NCBI RefSeq assembly: GCF_016031635.1 | Contig: NZ_JACEGD010000006.1 | Coordinates: 248,001 to 312,000 of the forward strand | Source: Bradyrhizobium diversitatis | GTDB taxonomy: Bacteria > Pseudomonadota > Alphaproteobacteria > Rhizobiales > Xanthobacteraceae | Length of the DNA: 64,000 nucleotides | Direction: 5' to 3' | Shown here: piece after piece, positions 34,972-44,073 of the stretch | Position numbering within the stretch: position 1 is the stretch's first letter | Layout: every line of letters begins with the position of its first letter | Program-made: the position numbers and the translations under genes | The notes under the pieces: model-generated | Told to the model about the DNA's origin: nothing | Seen by the model: the letters and a program-made list of their open reading frames with translations, nothing else | Database searches by the model: none

Positions 34972-35966
34972 TGGTCGCGCTGCTCGAGGTCGACCAGCTC
35001 AACGTCAGCATGCGCAGCGAAGCCGGCCGCCTCGTGCCGGTGATCGAGAACCTGTCGTTCGCCGTCGCGCCGGCGCAGACGCTCGCCCTCGTCGGCGAGT
35101 CCGGTTGCGGCAAGAGCATGACCGCGCTCGCCCTGATGGGCCTGCTGCCGGAGGATTTCGTCATCACCAGCGGCCGCATCCTGCTGGAGGGCAGGGATAT
35201 CCTTTCGCTGCCGGCGAGGGACATGCGTGCGCTGCGCGGCAGCGCGATGTCCATGATTTTCCAGGAACCGATGACCGCGCTCAACCCGCTGTTCACGGTC
35301 GGCGACCAGATCGGCGAGGTGCTGCGCTGGCATCGGGGGCTCGGCGGCGCCGCGGCGCGCGAACAGGTTCTCGCGCTGCTCCGTGCGGTGCAGATTCCGG
35401 CGCCGGAACGGCGCATCGACGCCTATCCGCATCAGCTTTCCGGCGGCATGCGTCAGCGCGTCATGATCGCGATGGCGCTTGCCGGTAAGCCAAAGCTCCT
35501 GATCGCGGACGAGCCGACCACGGCGCTCGACGTCACCGTGCAGGCGCAGATCTTCGATCTCCTCGCGCAGCTGCAACGCGAGACCGGGACGGCCATCCTG
35601 CTCATCACCCACGATCTCGGCGCCGTCGGCGAACTCGCTAACGAGATACTCGTGCTTTATGCCGGCCGCTGCATCGAGGCCGGGGCATCAGCGGGGATCG
35701 TGGCGCAGCCACGTCATCCCTATACGCGAGGACTGCTGCGCTGCGTGGCGCATCTCCAACTCGGACAGGCACCGAAATCCTGGACCGACCTCGGCGAGAT
35801 CCCCGGGATGGTGCCGCCGCTCGGTGCGCGCGGGGCCGAATGCGCGTTTCTGGCCCGATGTGCCAAGGCGGCTGATGTCTGCCGGTCGAACCCACAGCCG
35901 ATACTCGAGCCGATTGCGGCTGGTCACGCCGTATCGTGCTGGTGCAAGGCGGCAGTCGCGGCATGA
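34971..35966 (+). CDS. Dipeptide-type ABC transporter, ATPase 1 (DppD-like)
   Basis: A 331-residue ATPase. It has Walker A GESGCGKS, signature LSGGMRQR, Walker [13 protein letters not shown], switch histidine LITHDLG, and the C-terminal oligopeptide-ABC cysteine region ([14 protein letters not shown]). ATG 34971 was chosen with GGAGG five bases upstream; a GTG one codon earlier is possible. It overlaps the next ATPase gene by four bases. Confidence 0.93.
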   Translation: MVALLEVDQLNVSMRSEAGRLVPVIENLSFAVAPAQTLALVGESGCGKSMTALALMGLLPEDFVITSGRILLEGRDILSLPARDMRALRGSAMSMIFQEPMTALNPLFTVGDQIGEVLRWHRGLGGAAAREQVLALLRAVQIPAPERRIDAYPHQLSGGMRQRVMIAMALAGKPKLLIADEPTTALDVTVQAQIFDLLAQLQRETGTAILLITHDLGAVGELANEILVLYAGRCIEAGASAGIVAQPRHPYTRGLLRCVAHLQLGQAPKSWTDLGEIPGMVPPLGARGAECAFLARCAKAADVCRSNPQPILEPIAAGHAVSCWCKAAVAA

Positions 35967-36994
35967 CGGCGTTTGAGGCAGCACAAATCCACGACGCATC
36001 GGACGTTTTGCTCGACGTCAACGACCTCGTGGTTCATTTCCCGGCCGGCCGCCGATCGGGTAAGCCGTCTTTTGTTCACGCGGTCGACGGCGTCAGCTTT
36101 CGCGTGCGGCGCGGCACGACGTTCGGCATTGTCGGCGAGAGCGGCTCCGGGAAGTCGACCACCGCCCAGGCGGTGATGCGGCTGGTCCCTGTCACGTCAG
36201 GTCAGGTCGTGTTCGGAAACAGGAATATTGCCGAACTCTCGGGCGAGCCGCTGCGTGCCGTGCGCCGTCACCTCCAGATCGTGTTTCAGGATCCATTCTC
36301 GGCACTCAATCCGCGCCGCCGCGCCGGCGACCAGATCCGCGAGCCATTGGATTTGCTCGGCATCGGAAGCCGCAGCGACCGCGACGAGCGGGTGCGCAAG
36401 CTTCTGGCGGAAGTCGGCCTGCCGCCGCAGGCCGCGGACCTGTTTCCGCATCAGTTCTCAGGCGGTCAGCGTCAGCGGCTTTGCATCGCGCGCGCGCTTG
36501 CGCCCGAGCCGGATCTCATCGTCTGCGACGAGGCCGTGTCTGCGCTCGACGTCGCGATCCAGGCGCAGATCCTCAATCTGCTGAAGCGGTTGCAGCGCGA
36601 GCGCAATCTCACCTACATCTTCATCTCGCACGACCTTGCTGTGATTCAGCAATTCTGCGACGAGGTCGCCGTGATGTATCTGGGCAAGATCGTCGAGCAA
36701 GCGCCGGCTGCCGAAATCTTCCGCGCACCGCATCATCCGTATACCTGGTCGCTGCTCGCCGCGGCCGCTCCTCCGGGATCGATGCGTGATGAGCTCAAGC
36801 GGCGCTATCTCGTCAAGGGCGATCCGCCGAGTCCGGTCGACCCGTTGCCCGGCTGCCGCTTTGTCGAGCGCTGCCCATCGGCCGTCGAGGTCTGTCGGCA
36901 GCGATTGCCGACGTTGGATGTCGTCGCACCGTGCCACTATGTCGGGTGCCACCGAAGTGCTGAACTGGCGCCTCCGACGTTCGATTCGCGCTAG
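35963..36994 (+). CDS. Dipeptide-type ABC transporter, ATPase 2 (DppF-like)
   Basis: A 343-residue ATPase. It has Walker A GESGSGKST, signature FSGGQRQR, Walker B LIVCDEAVSALD, switch histidine FISHDLAV, and a C-terminal cysteine motif CRFVERCPSAVEVC. The Walker B glutamate is followed by AVSALD in place of PTSALD, a frequent variant in DppF proteins. It closes the importer operon. The start at 35963 overlaps the previous stop (ATGA). Confidence 0.93.
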   Translation: MTAFEAAQIHDASDVLLDVNDLVVHFPAGRRSGKPSFVHAVDGVSFRVRRGTTFGIVGESGSGKSTTAQAVMRLVPVTSGQVVFGNRNIAELSGEPLRAVRRHLQIVFQDPFSALNPRRRAGDQIREPLDLLGIGSRSDRDERVRKLLAEVGLPPQAADLFPHQFSGGQRQRLCIARALAPEPDLIVCDEAVSALDVAIQAQILNLLKRLQRERNLTYIFISHDLAVIQQFCDEVAVMYLGKIVEQAPAAEIFRAPHHPYTWSLLAAAAPPGSMRDELKRRYLVKGDPPSPVDPLPGCRFVERCPSAVEVCRQRLPTLDVVAPCHYVGCHRSAELAPPTFDSR

Positions 36995-37017
36995 TCGCTT
37001 CCGTCGCGACCATTTTT
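36994..37017 (+). terminator. Weak terminator-like hairpin after the Dpp operon
   Basis: GTCGC (36994-36998) pairs with GCGAC (37006-37010) around a 7-base loop, followed by CATTTTT. The stem is only 5 bp, so it is a weak candidate for the end of the importer transcript. Confidence 0.3.
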
Positions 37018-37378
37018 CGCAAACGTTTTGGCATCTCACCCGATCGCCTGCGTTGATGGCAAGTGGCACATGGCCGGCAGTTTGGGGGTCTCCTAATCCT
37101 TGATCGAAAGCGAGAATCCGGCGAGCGAAAAGCCTGCCCCTAAATTGGCGGCACTAAATTTATCGCGGCACACCAAATCGCATTCCACGAGTTGCAGTGC
37201 TGAGACCCGTGACACACTTGTGGTACACCAAAAACGGTGCGGAATCCGAACCAGCAACTAAGTCCTTGAATCTGTAGCGGAAAAATTCAGCCGGTTTTCG
37301 TTGCGTTGGACCGACAGGACGGCTAAGCGTCTGATATGAGATGTAAATTTTCCGTCGCCCCGATGATGGACTGGCGCG

Positions 37379-37447
37379 AGAATTCAAGTTTTTCAGTTGG
37401 TTAGAAGGCGGTGTGTGCACTGTGTGTGCATCGGGAGATCAAGAGAA
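37379..37447 (+). repeat. Diverged interspersed repeat, copy B
   Basis: The order AATTCAAGTTTTTCAG, GTGTGTGCAC, then TCGGGAGATCAAGAG matches copy A at 24121-24177, with an inserted TGTGTGTGCA-like tandem. It ends about 125 bases before the tRNA remnant. Confidence 0.5.
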
Positions 37448-37570
37448 ATCTTGCGACAGCCAACGCGAGCTGAAGTTGCGGGCCGGTCGCTGAAGGTGCG
37501 CACTTCTTGGCAACGCATCCGCGTGGCTGGGCCTACGACGCAATCGATCGACGACGCGGCGCGCTAGGAT

Positions 37571-37627
37571 CAGACAAACTGACTCTTAATAGGCGGGTCC
37601 CGGGTTCGAGCCCTGGTGCGCCCACCA
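37571..37627 (+). other. 3' part of a tRNA-Lys(CTT) gene, att-site-like remnant
   Basis: The sequence from the anticodon arm to CCA is present. It has loop CTCTTAA with anticodon CTT, variable loop GGGTC, an intact T-arm (CCGGG-TTCGAGC-CCTGG), the acceptor 3' strand TGCGCCC, then A-CCA. No D-arm or 5' acceptor strand precedes it, and the 3' side of the anticodon stem is mispaired, so it cannot make a tRNA. Such 3' duplicates are left when an element integrates into a tRNA gene. A full gene with the 5' strand GGGCGCA should lie outside the window to the left. Confidence 0.7.
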
Positions 37628-37771
37628 TTTCAGTACCTTAGCTGGCAAAACCGATTGAGTAGCTGATTTTTCAGACGGTCATCTTGCTATAATAGAGCGT
37701 CACTGCGAAATTGCAGTCCGAGACGGTCGGCGCGTACTGCGATCGATAAGCGCGATCTTTCCAAGGATGGA

Positions 37772-37822
37772 TTGGAGCAAGAGCTCAAGTTGTTCCAATT
37801 GGTCGGAGGGTCGCGTGTGCAC
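37772..37822 (+). repeat. Diverged interspersed repeat, copy C
   Basis: GAGCTCAAGTTGTTCCAATTGGTCGGAGG followed by GCGTGTGCAC resembles copies A and B but lacks the GGGAGATCAA end (only the first part is quoted loosely). It lies 145 bases after the tRNA remnant, so copies B and C flank it. Confidence 0.4.
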
Positions 37823-37961
37823 GACGTGCCCAGTACTCTATCTTGTAGCTCCACCTCGCCGAAGTCTTGCCCGCCGGACGTCGGCCACGCGGTCGTCAAT
37901 TGCGCGGCCTCGGGGCAGCCAACCTGTAGGAACTGCCCGCAGGTACGCCGGTTTCCACGTC

Positions 37962-38495
37962 ATGAAGAAACCCTTGGCGCCCCATCCAAAAGCTGCATCC
38001 GGGCTGACGTCAGCTCTCGAGCGGAATATCCACGCTCTGGTCGAACGAAGGAAACGCGAGCAATCCGACGCGTCCATTCAGCAAAAGGTCGCCGACGCAA
38101 TAACTTCGTTCACCGGCAGCATGCAGTTTGTTTACCTGCACTTATTTGCTTTTGGATTTTGGATAGCCGCAAACCTCGGATGGCTTCCAGGAATTGTGCC
38201 ATGGGACCAGAGCTTTGTAGTGCTCGCTATGATTGCCTCTGTAGAGGCAATCTTTCTTTCGACCTTTGTTCTGATCTCTCAAAACCGTATGGCGGCCGAA
38301 GCGGATAGAAGGGCGGAGTTGGACCTGCAGATCAGTCTCCTCACCGAACATGAGATCACGAAGGTGGTTGCGCTCATGAATGAAATGGCCCGCAAAATGG
38401 GGATCGATTCCCGGGAGAACAAAGAGCTTCAGGAAGCCGCCTCAGATATCGCGCCGGAGCGCGTTCTCGACAAGATCGAAGAGAGCAAGGACTAA
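37962..38495 (+). CDS. DUF1003 membrane protein
   Basis: A 177-residue DUF1003 protein. A basic N-terminus is followed by two hydrophobic segments (LHLFAFGFWIAANLGWLPG and FVVLAMIASVEAIFLSTFVLI, about residues 50-105). The sequence then has the conserved SQNRMAAEADRRAELDLQ and an acidic tail. The function is unknown. The start at 37962 is the first residue of the homologous part; the frame extends upstream over repeat C and was rejected there. Base composition is less GC-rich than neighbours. It converges on the decarboxylase gene. Confidence 0.85.
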   Translation: MKKPLAPHPKAASGLTSALERNIHALVERRKREQSDASIQQKVADAITSFTGSMQFVYLHLFAFGFWIAANLGWLPGIVPWDQSFVVLAMIASVEAIFLSTFVLISQNRMAAEADRRAELDLQISLLTEHEITKVVALMNEMARKMGIDSRENKELQEAASDIAPERVLDKIEESKD

Positions 38496-38525
38496 TCGGG
38501 CGCAACAGCGCTCCTGCCGCAAGAC

Positions 38526-38555
38526 GCCAGAGCCGGAATGAGCGCTTCTGGCTCT
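38526..38555. terminator. Hairpin between convergent genes
   Basis: Two alternative 6-bp stems overlap here: GCCAGA (38526-38531) with TCTGGC (38547-38552), and AGAGCC (38529-38534) with GGCTCT (38550-38555). The position between the convergent DUF1003 and decarboxylase genes fits a bidirectional terminator, but there is no clear T-run. Confidence 0.35.
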
Positions 38556-38562
38556 CAGCTGG

Positions 38563-39615
38563 CTATTCGGAGCTGAGCAGGCTGCGCGCCGGACCCCTCT
38601 TTCGCCGTGCGAGAGCCGGCACTAGTGTCGGCGACTCACCAGCGATGCGCATTGCGAAGTAGGCAATCGTGGCCTGGAGACCGTCCCTCAGCGCGACACG
38701 CGGTCGCCATCCCAGCAACCGCGAGGCGGTGTCGATGACCGGCTTGCGGCGCTTCGGATCGTCCTTTGGAAGCGCCTCAAAGCGGAGCTGCGACGCCGAT
38801 TCGGTATACGTCAGAACCTCGCGGGCGATGGCTTCGATCGTGACCTCGTGAGGATTGCCGAGGTTGCAGGGGCCGGTCACCGATGACGGGCTTTCCATTA
38901 GCAGCTGGAGGCCTCGCACGAGATCGTCGACAAAGCAGAAACTCCGGGTTTGCGTGCCGCCGCCATAGATCGTGATCGGCTCGCCACGCAGGGCCTGCAC
39001 GATAAAGTTCGAAACGACACGGCCATCGTTCTCCAGCATGCGTGGGCCATAGGTGTTGAAGATGCGCGCGACCTTGATCTCAGTCCCGTGCGTGCGGTGG
39101 TAGTCAAACATCAGCGTCTCGGCGGCGCGCTTGCCCTCGTCGTAACAGGCGCGTGGCCCGATTGGGTTGACGTTGCCGAGATAGGATTCAGGCTGGGGGT
39201 GCACCTCCGGATCGCCGTAGACTTCGCTCGTGGAAGCTTGCAGGACGCGGGCACCCTTGTAATGCGCGAGCTCGAGCAGGTTGATTGTGCCCAGCACGCA
39301 TGTCTTCATCGTGCCGACCGGATCTCTTTGGTAATGCCGCGGCGAAGCGGGACAGGCGAGGCTATAGATGCGGTCGATTTCCCCTTCGATCTCAATCTCC
39401 TCTTGCACGTTATGCTCGATGAAGCGAAAGTTCGGATGGTTCAGGAGCGGCCTGATATTGGCGATTCTGCCTGTGAAGAGATTGTCGAGGCAGATGACGG
39501 CGTTGCCACGTTGCAACAACGAATCGCAGAGATGAGAGCCGATGAAGCCGGCGCCGCCGGCAATGAGCACGGTCGGCGAGCGGCGGAGCGTAGGGATACG
39601 GGTCTGGAGTGTCAT
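38563..39615 (-). CDS. UDP-glucuronate decarboxylase-like SDR
   Basis: A 350-residue extended SDR of the UDP-xylose synthase type. It has NAD motif [10 protein letters not shown], the [12 protein letters not shown] block typical of UXS enzymes and catalytic YDEGK (YxxxK). It should convert UDP-glucuronate to UDP-xylose or a related pentose donor. It is the last gene of the minus-strand glycan operon, 12 bases after the glycosyltransferase at 39628-40752. Pentose donors agree with a pentose-containing product and with the phosphopentomutase in the upstream unit. Confidence 0.9.
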   Translation of the reverse strand: MTLQTRIPTLRRSPTVLIAGGAGFIGSHLCDSLLQRGNAVICLDNLFTGRIANIRPLLNHPNFRFIEHNVQEEIEIEGEIDRIYSLACPASPRHYQRDPVGTMKTCVLGTINLLELAHYKGARVLQASTSEVYGDPEVHPQPESYLGNVNPIGPRACYDEGKRAAETLMFDYHRTHGTEIKVARIFNTYGPRMLENDGRVVSNFIVQALRGEPITIYGGGTQTRSFCFVDDLVRGLQLLMESPSSVTGPCNLGNPHEVTIEAIAREVLTYTESASQLRFEALPKDDPKRRKPVIDTASRLLGWRPRVALRDGLQATIAYFAMRIAGESPTLVPALARRKRGPARSLLSSE

Positions 39616-39627
39616 GGCAGGCTCTCT

Positions 39628-40752
39628 TTAGAGTTCGGCGACTTGAACCGGACGGGCGGCGGCAGGCCGCGAGGACTTGCGACGGCGGCGTGCGGCTGCT
39701 TCGGCGTAGTAACCCTCCAGCTGGCCGGCGCGGTGGTCGGCGGTGTGATCGGTCAGAACGCGCCGGCGTGCGCTCTCCGCAACGGTGAGCCGACGCTCCT
39801 CGGGCATGTCGCGCAGGATTTCGATGACGTCGCGCGGGCTCGAGGCCAAAAGAATCTCCCGCGACGGCGCGAAGATGGTTTCGATGCCCGGCCAGCGGTC
39901 GGAGATTACGGGCGTGCCGCAGGCGGCAGCTTCGAACAGGCGAACGCTCGGCGAGAAGCCTAGCGCACGCATGTCGGCGCGAGTCGCGTTCAGGGTGAAT
40001 CGCTGTTCCGCATAGAACGTCGGGTGCTGTTTCGGCGCAAGGTGCTCGATCCGCAGGACATTGTCGGGCCAGACGATATCAGCGGGATATTGCGCGCCTC
40101 CGACCGCGAACTGCTCTGACGACAACGCGCGGGCTGGGGACAGCAGCAGCTGTTCGAGAATCGGCTGCCGGTCCTCGCTATAGGTCCCGAGATAGCCAAG
40201 GGCCCATTTCGCCTCCGCTTGCTGCGGCGCGTAAGCCTCGGTGTCGGCGCTGCAATAGAGAACCCGGGCCATCGGGCTGCCGTACCGCTCCTCGATCATG
40301 TCGGGCACGGGACCACCGGCGAACGACAGATAGAGATCGAACCGCGGGATCGTCGCGGCTGACAGATAGTCGAGGCCTTGGTCGAGCTTCGCGAGCGTTA
40401 GGGGTGTGTCGATGTCGTAAAACGCAGTGATTCCACGCGCCTGGCTCGTGATCCACTCGGAGATGGCAATACCGTCGGGCACATAAGAACCGATGACAAC
40501 GAGGTCGGCGTCCCGGATCAGCTTGCCGAAACGGCGAGGCACGTCCTTTAGGGACTGATAGAGCTCCACCGTCCACGATGTCGGGTGGGTGAGATCGCGA
40601 TGCTCGCGATACCAGGCGACGTCGCGCTCGAGGAAAGTGACGTGGTGGCCTCGTCGTGCGAGGGCCCCGATCAGAGCGCGATAAGTCGTCGCGTGACCAT
40701 TGCCCCATGACGATGTGACCGAAAGACCGACGACGACAATTCTCAGGTTCAT
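39628..40752 (-). CDS. CgeB-like glycosyltransferase 1
   Basis: A 374-residue GT-B fold protein resembling CgeB-type glycosyltransferases. The N-terminus reads IVVVGLSVTSSWGNGHATTYRAL; the C-terminal half has the nucleotide-binding region RLFEAAACGTPVISDRWPGIE. It is closest to the protein at 51458-52561, with which it shares SSWGNGHAT and YLGTYSEDRQ. The start at 40752 overlaps the next upstream stop (ATGA); the longer frame is antisense or out-of-frame sequence. Donor and acceptor are unknown. Confidence 0.85.
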   Translation of the reverse strand: MNLRIVVVGLSVTSSWGNGHATTYRALIGALARRGHHVTFLERDVAWYREHRDLTHPTSWTVELYQSLKDVPRRFGKLIRDADLVVIGSYVPDGIAISEWITSQARGITAFYDIDTPLTLAKLDQGLDYLSAATIPRFDLYLSFAGGPVPDMIEERYGSPMARVLYCSADTEAYAPQQAEAKWALGYLGTYSEDRQPILEQLLLSPARALSSEQFAVGGAQYPADIVWPDNVLRIEHLAPKQHPTFYAEQRFTLNATRADMRALGFSPSVRLFEAAACGTPVISDRWPGIETIFAPSREILLASSPRDVIEILRDMPEERRLTVAESARRRVLTDHTADHRAGQLEGYYAEAAARRRRKSSRPAAARPVQVAEL

Positions 40753-41837
40753 TCTGCTGCCTCGATGCGCGAGCTGCTTCCGGCGAAGAGTTCGTTGAAC
40801 TGGCGAGCCCGGTGCCGATAGGTGTGTTGGTTCAGGATGCGCGTGCGGGCCCGGTTGGCGATCGCAGCGGCACGATCGGGGTTGAGAGCGTCGAGATGAC
40901 CGGCAATCTCGGCTCCGTTCGCGGCCACCAGCACCTCGCGGTCCGGCTCCAGGAAATGCTCGATGCCGGGCCATTTATCGGTGATCAGGCAGGCGCCTGC
41001 GCCGATCGCCTCGAATACCCGCGTCGGCGGCGAGAAGCCGAAGCGCGCCATGCTGTCGCGATTGACGTTGAGCGTGGCCAGGCCGGAGCCGAAGAAGGCG
41101 TTGTGCTGGCCGGTGCCGACATGCCCGACCTTGCGGATGTTCTTTGCGGTGCTCTTGGTATCCCAGCCGGAACCGCCGAGAACGAACGTCTTGTCGGGTA
41201 GCGCACGCGCGACGTCGAGAAAGAAATGCTCAACGCGCTGCTCGCGATCTGGCAGGCGATTGGCCAACAGGCCGAGATCGCAGGCAAACTCTGGTTTGGG
41301 CGGGGAAGGAAAATGCGTCTCGGGATCGAGCGCGTTGTAGATCGGCACACAATCCCGCGCACCCATGGCGCGATAGGCCGATACGACGCCATCGCCGCCG
41401 CCGTAGGTCAGGACTATGTCGTAAGAGGAAATCGCGCGGCGCAGATGATGCTCGGCATCGTTTCCCATGGCTTCGAGCGTAGCGGGGGCGTCGACATCCC
41501 AGTAAATCCGCATGGTTCGAGCCGGCAGGGCCCCAACCGCGATCTCTAGCTCCCGATCGAAGACCCCGACGCCGCTGGCCTTGATCAGCATGTCGGCCGA
41601 TCGCGCCGCCGCGTCAAGTGAACCGCGCCAGCCCTCGGCTGTGGCGGGGTAGACGACGACTTTGGCCCAATCGGGATCGACGATGTCGCGATGGGCCTGT
41701 CGCTCGAAGGCATCGGGCTCGAAAAAGGTGATGTCGTGTCCAAGCGCTGCAATCTGCTTGAGCATGCCGCGATAATAGGTGGCGGCACCGTTCCAGTAGG
41801 ACGAGACGAGGCTGGATCCGAAGAAGCAGATCTTCAT
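40749..41837 (-). CDS. CgeB-like glycosyltransferase 2
   Basis: A 362-residue GT-B fold protein of the same group (N-terminus KICFFGSSLVSSYWNGAATYYRG; C-terminal RVFEAIGAGACLITDKWPGIEHFL). It overlaps both neighbours by four bases, so it is translationally coupled. The conserved S-Y-W-N-G-x-A block marks it as a paralogue of the other three CgeB-like enzymes. ATG at 41837 was chosen because homology starts there. Confidence 0.85.
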   Translation of the reverse strand: MKICFFGSSLVSSYWNGAATYYRGMLKQIAALGHDITFFEPDAFERQAHRDIVDPDWAKVVVYPATAEGWRGSLDAAARSADMLIKASGVGVFDRELEIAVGALPARTMRIYWDVDAPATLEAMGNDAEHHLRRAISSYDIVLTYGGGDGVVSAYRAMGARDCVPIYNALDPETHFPSPPKPEFACDLGLLANRLPDREQRVEHFFLDVARALPDKTFVLGGSGWDTKSTAKNIRKVGHVGTGQHNAFFGSGLATLNVNRDSMARFGFSPPTRVFEAIGAGACLITDKWPGIEHFLEPDREVLVAANGAEIAGHLDALNPDRAAAIANRARTRILNQHTYRHRARQFNELFAGSSSRIEAAE

Positions 41838-42964
41838 GCGGAGGCTCCGATGTATCGCAAGGGCCGTGACGAGCTGTCGGAGGTCCGAATGCGCTCCACG
41901 ATGTCCACGAGCTGCTGTGCGCGATGACGGCACGTATGGCGCTCCCGGATTGTCCTGAGTCCGGTCGCCACCATGGCGGCTGACAGGTCCCGATCATCGA
42001 GAACGGTACGGAGGGCACGCTTCATCTCGGCGCCATCGGCGGCCTGCAGATAAGCGCCCTGCGGAAACAGGCCTTCGACATCGGACCAAGGGGCCGAGAT
42101 CAGGGGAATGCCGCAGGCGAGCGCCTCGAACACGCGAATGGTGGGGATACCCGGAAGCGACCGCACATAGGGACCACGGGGGACGTGAACGGTCGCGCGC
42201 GCGCCGGCGAAGGCGACCGGCGCCCAGTGCGCCGGCAACCAGCCGCCATAGCGAATGCCCGCGGCCTGGATGGTCTGCAGAGCGACATCGGAGTAACGGA
42301 CGCCGTAAACGCCAGCACGCAAGCCCAGTTCAGCGACGGGCGCGACCAGAAACTCATTGAGCTCGGCACTGCGCTCGCCATCACCCCAATTGCCGATCCA
42401 GACCAGATCATCCGTGCGCTCGACATGCGGCAAAGGATGATACATGGCGGTATCGGCGGCCTCGTGCCAGGTATAGGCACGATCAGCCCAGCCGAGAGTC
42501 ACATAAATTCGACGCAGAACTTCGCCAAATGCGAGCACGCCGTCGAATGCATCGAGGTCGAATTGTGCCAGTTCATCCGGCGCAGTGACCGCGCGGTGAT
42601 GGGTGTCGTGAAACAACAAGGTGAAAGGAGCGCCGTGCGCGCGCTTGGAGCCGATCTTTTCGATCACATCAGGCGAATTCCATTCGTGCACAATCACGAG
42701 ATCGGCGCCATCAAGAGCTTCGTCGAAATCGAGTGAGGCATCAAAGCGACGAATGGAAACGCCGGGGAAGAGTTGCCCGATGTCTTGTAGCGCCCCACTG
42801 CCGCTTTCGCGGATGGCATTCAATCGACTCCAGCCATCAAACGGCTCGAACACGACCACCTCATGTCCGAGCGCGTGCAACTCGCGGGCGTATCCGCGCA
42901 GGAAATGAGCGTTGCCGTTGTTCCAGCAGGAGTTGAATGCGTGATAGAACAGGACGCATCTCAT
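41834..42964 (-). CDS. CgeB-like glycosyltransferase 3
   Basis: A 376-residue GT-B fold protein (N-terminus VLFYHAFNSCWNNGNAHFLRGYA; C-terminal RVFEALACGIPLISAPWSDVEGLF). It is the most diverged of the four CgeB-like paralogues but keeps the W-N-N-G-N-A block. Both ends overlap neighbouring genes by four bases. It probably adds one sugar in the assembly of the cluster product. Confidence 0.83.
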   Translation of the reverse strand: MRCVLFYHAFNSCWNNGNAHFLRGYARELHALGHEVVVFEPFDGWSRLNAIRESGSGALQDIGQLFPGVSIRRFDASLDFDEALDGADLVIVHEWNSPDVIEKIGSKRAHGAPFTLLFHDTHHRAVTAPDELAQFDLDAFDGVLAFGEVLRRIYVTLGWADRAYTWHEAADTAMYHPLPHVERTDDLVWIGNWGDGERSAELNEFLVAPVAELGLRAGVYGVRYSDVALQTIQAAGIRYGGWLPAHWAPVAFAGARATVHVPRGPYVRSLPGIPTIRVFEALACGIPLISAPWSDVEGLFPQGAYLQAADGAEMKRALRTVLDDRDLSAAMVATGLRTIRERHTCRHRAQQLVDIVERIRTSDSSSRPLRYIGASA

Positions 42965-44073
42965 GCGCGCACCTCGATCTGCTTGGCTTGGGTTGTCGTG
43001 CGGGTGGAAGCGAGCAGTCCTTCATAGAGCGTCTGATAGGCGCTGGTCGTGCGGGCCAGAGAATAGCTCAACGAGTGTTCATAGGCAGCGCGTTGCAGGC
43101 GCGTCCTTTCGCGCTCGTCGGCACTGAGTTCGATGAGAATGCGATGCAAAGCCTGACTATCGCTTGGGTCAAAAAGCCGCGCGGCTCCGCTCCACAACTC
43201 CCGGAAGGTGGGAATATCCGACAGCACCAGCGCGCAGCCGGCAGCGGCCGCCTCCAGCACGGAAAGGCCGAACGGCTCGTACAGCGCGGGGCTGACAAAG
43301 ATCGCTGCGTGCTGGAGATGATCGCACAACGCGCCGTGCGATAATGGGCCGAGCCAGGTGATGCCGGCGGGCGGGTTGCGGTCGGTGGGGCCTGCGATCT
43401 CGACCGGCCAATCCAGTCCCGGCGCGGCCGCGGCAAGAGCTTCGATATTCTTGGCGCGATCCCACAGCCGTCCGGCCGCGAAGATCAGCTCCCGCTTTCG
43501 ATTCGGCGGCGCGCCAGCTCCAATTCCATTCCAGATCACGGCGCCGGGGGAGCGCGGCTGATAGATCTCCACGATGCCATCGTGGAAGGACTGGCTCGGA
43601 CAGACCCAGGCTTCCGTGCTGTCGAGCGCAGCGGCCACCCGTTCCGTATAGCGCATCCAGCGGGGCTCGTTGAGCCAGGCCGAATCCCGACAGGCCAGCG
43701 CCCAGGAGTTGACGCAGGAATGCGCCACGAGAACGGTCGGCGCGCGCCAAGGCAGCGTGGCTTCCCGGAAACTGTTGAGGTGGACGATGTCCGGGCCAAA
43801 TCGCGCCTCTAAGCTGGCGAGAGTACGCTTGGCGTGAGGGACGTCGCGTCCTTCCGGATCCTGCCATTCAAGCGCGAGCTCCGTTTCGATCAGCCGGACA
43901 CGCGAGTCGCCGAGCATCTCACACTGGTCGGCGCGTGGGGGCGGGCCCATTGTCGCCAGTGTCACCTCGCCGCCCGAAGCGGCAAGGTTCGCGGCGAGTG
44001 CGCAGGAATAGGTCCATACGCCGCCGACCGTGTCGGTCGTCATCAGGATCCTGATGTCCGATCCTTTCCTCAT
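42961..44073 (-). CDS. GT4-family glycosyltransferase
   Basis: A 370-residue retaining glycosyltransferase of family 4. It has the N-terminal glycine-rich TDTVGGVWTYSCALA segment and the donor-binding motif EPFGLSVLEAAAAG (E-x7-E). Unlike its CgeB-like neighbours it has the classical donor site. Overlaps of four bases on both sides keep it in the translational chain. The sugar it transfers is not known. Confidence 0.9.
   Translation of the reverse strand: MRKGSDIRILMTTDTVGGVWTYSCALAANLAASGGEVTLATMGPPPRADQCEMLGDSRVRLIETELALEWQDPEGRDVPHAKRTLASLEARFGPDIVHLNSFREATLPWRAPTVLVAHSCVNSWALACRDSAWLNEPRWMRYTERVAAALDSTEAWVCPSQSFHDGIVEIYQPRSPGAVIWNGIGAGAPPNRKRELIFAAGRLWDRAKNIEALAAAAPGLDWPVEIAGPTDRNPPAGITWLGPLSHGALCDHLQHAAIFVSPALYEPFGLSVLEAAAAGCALVLSDIPTFRELWSGAARLFDPSDSQALHRILIELSADERERTRLQRAAYEHSLSYSLARTTSAYQTLYEGLLASTRTTTQAKQIEVRA

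Larger units (their letters stand above)
36995..37961. other. Gene-poor stretch with attachment-site scar and repeats
   Basis: Almost 970 bases have no convincing gene. Codon patterns break down, and small open frames here show no recognisable protein. The stretch holds a tRNA-Lys 3' remnant (37571-37627), two copies of a diverged repeat (37379-37447 and 37772-37822) and the promoter of the DUF1003 gene. It separates the catabolic block on the left from the glycan region on the right and looks like the edge of an integrated segment. Confidence 0.6.

Noticed and set aside
37160..37420. Minus-strand 86-codon frame near the tRNA remnant
   Set aside because: Covers repeat B; no recognisable protein and no ribosome site.
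37571..37627. Intact tRNA gene
   Set aside because: No D-arm or 5' acceptor strand precedes it, so only a remnant can be claimed.
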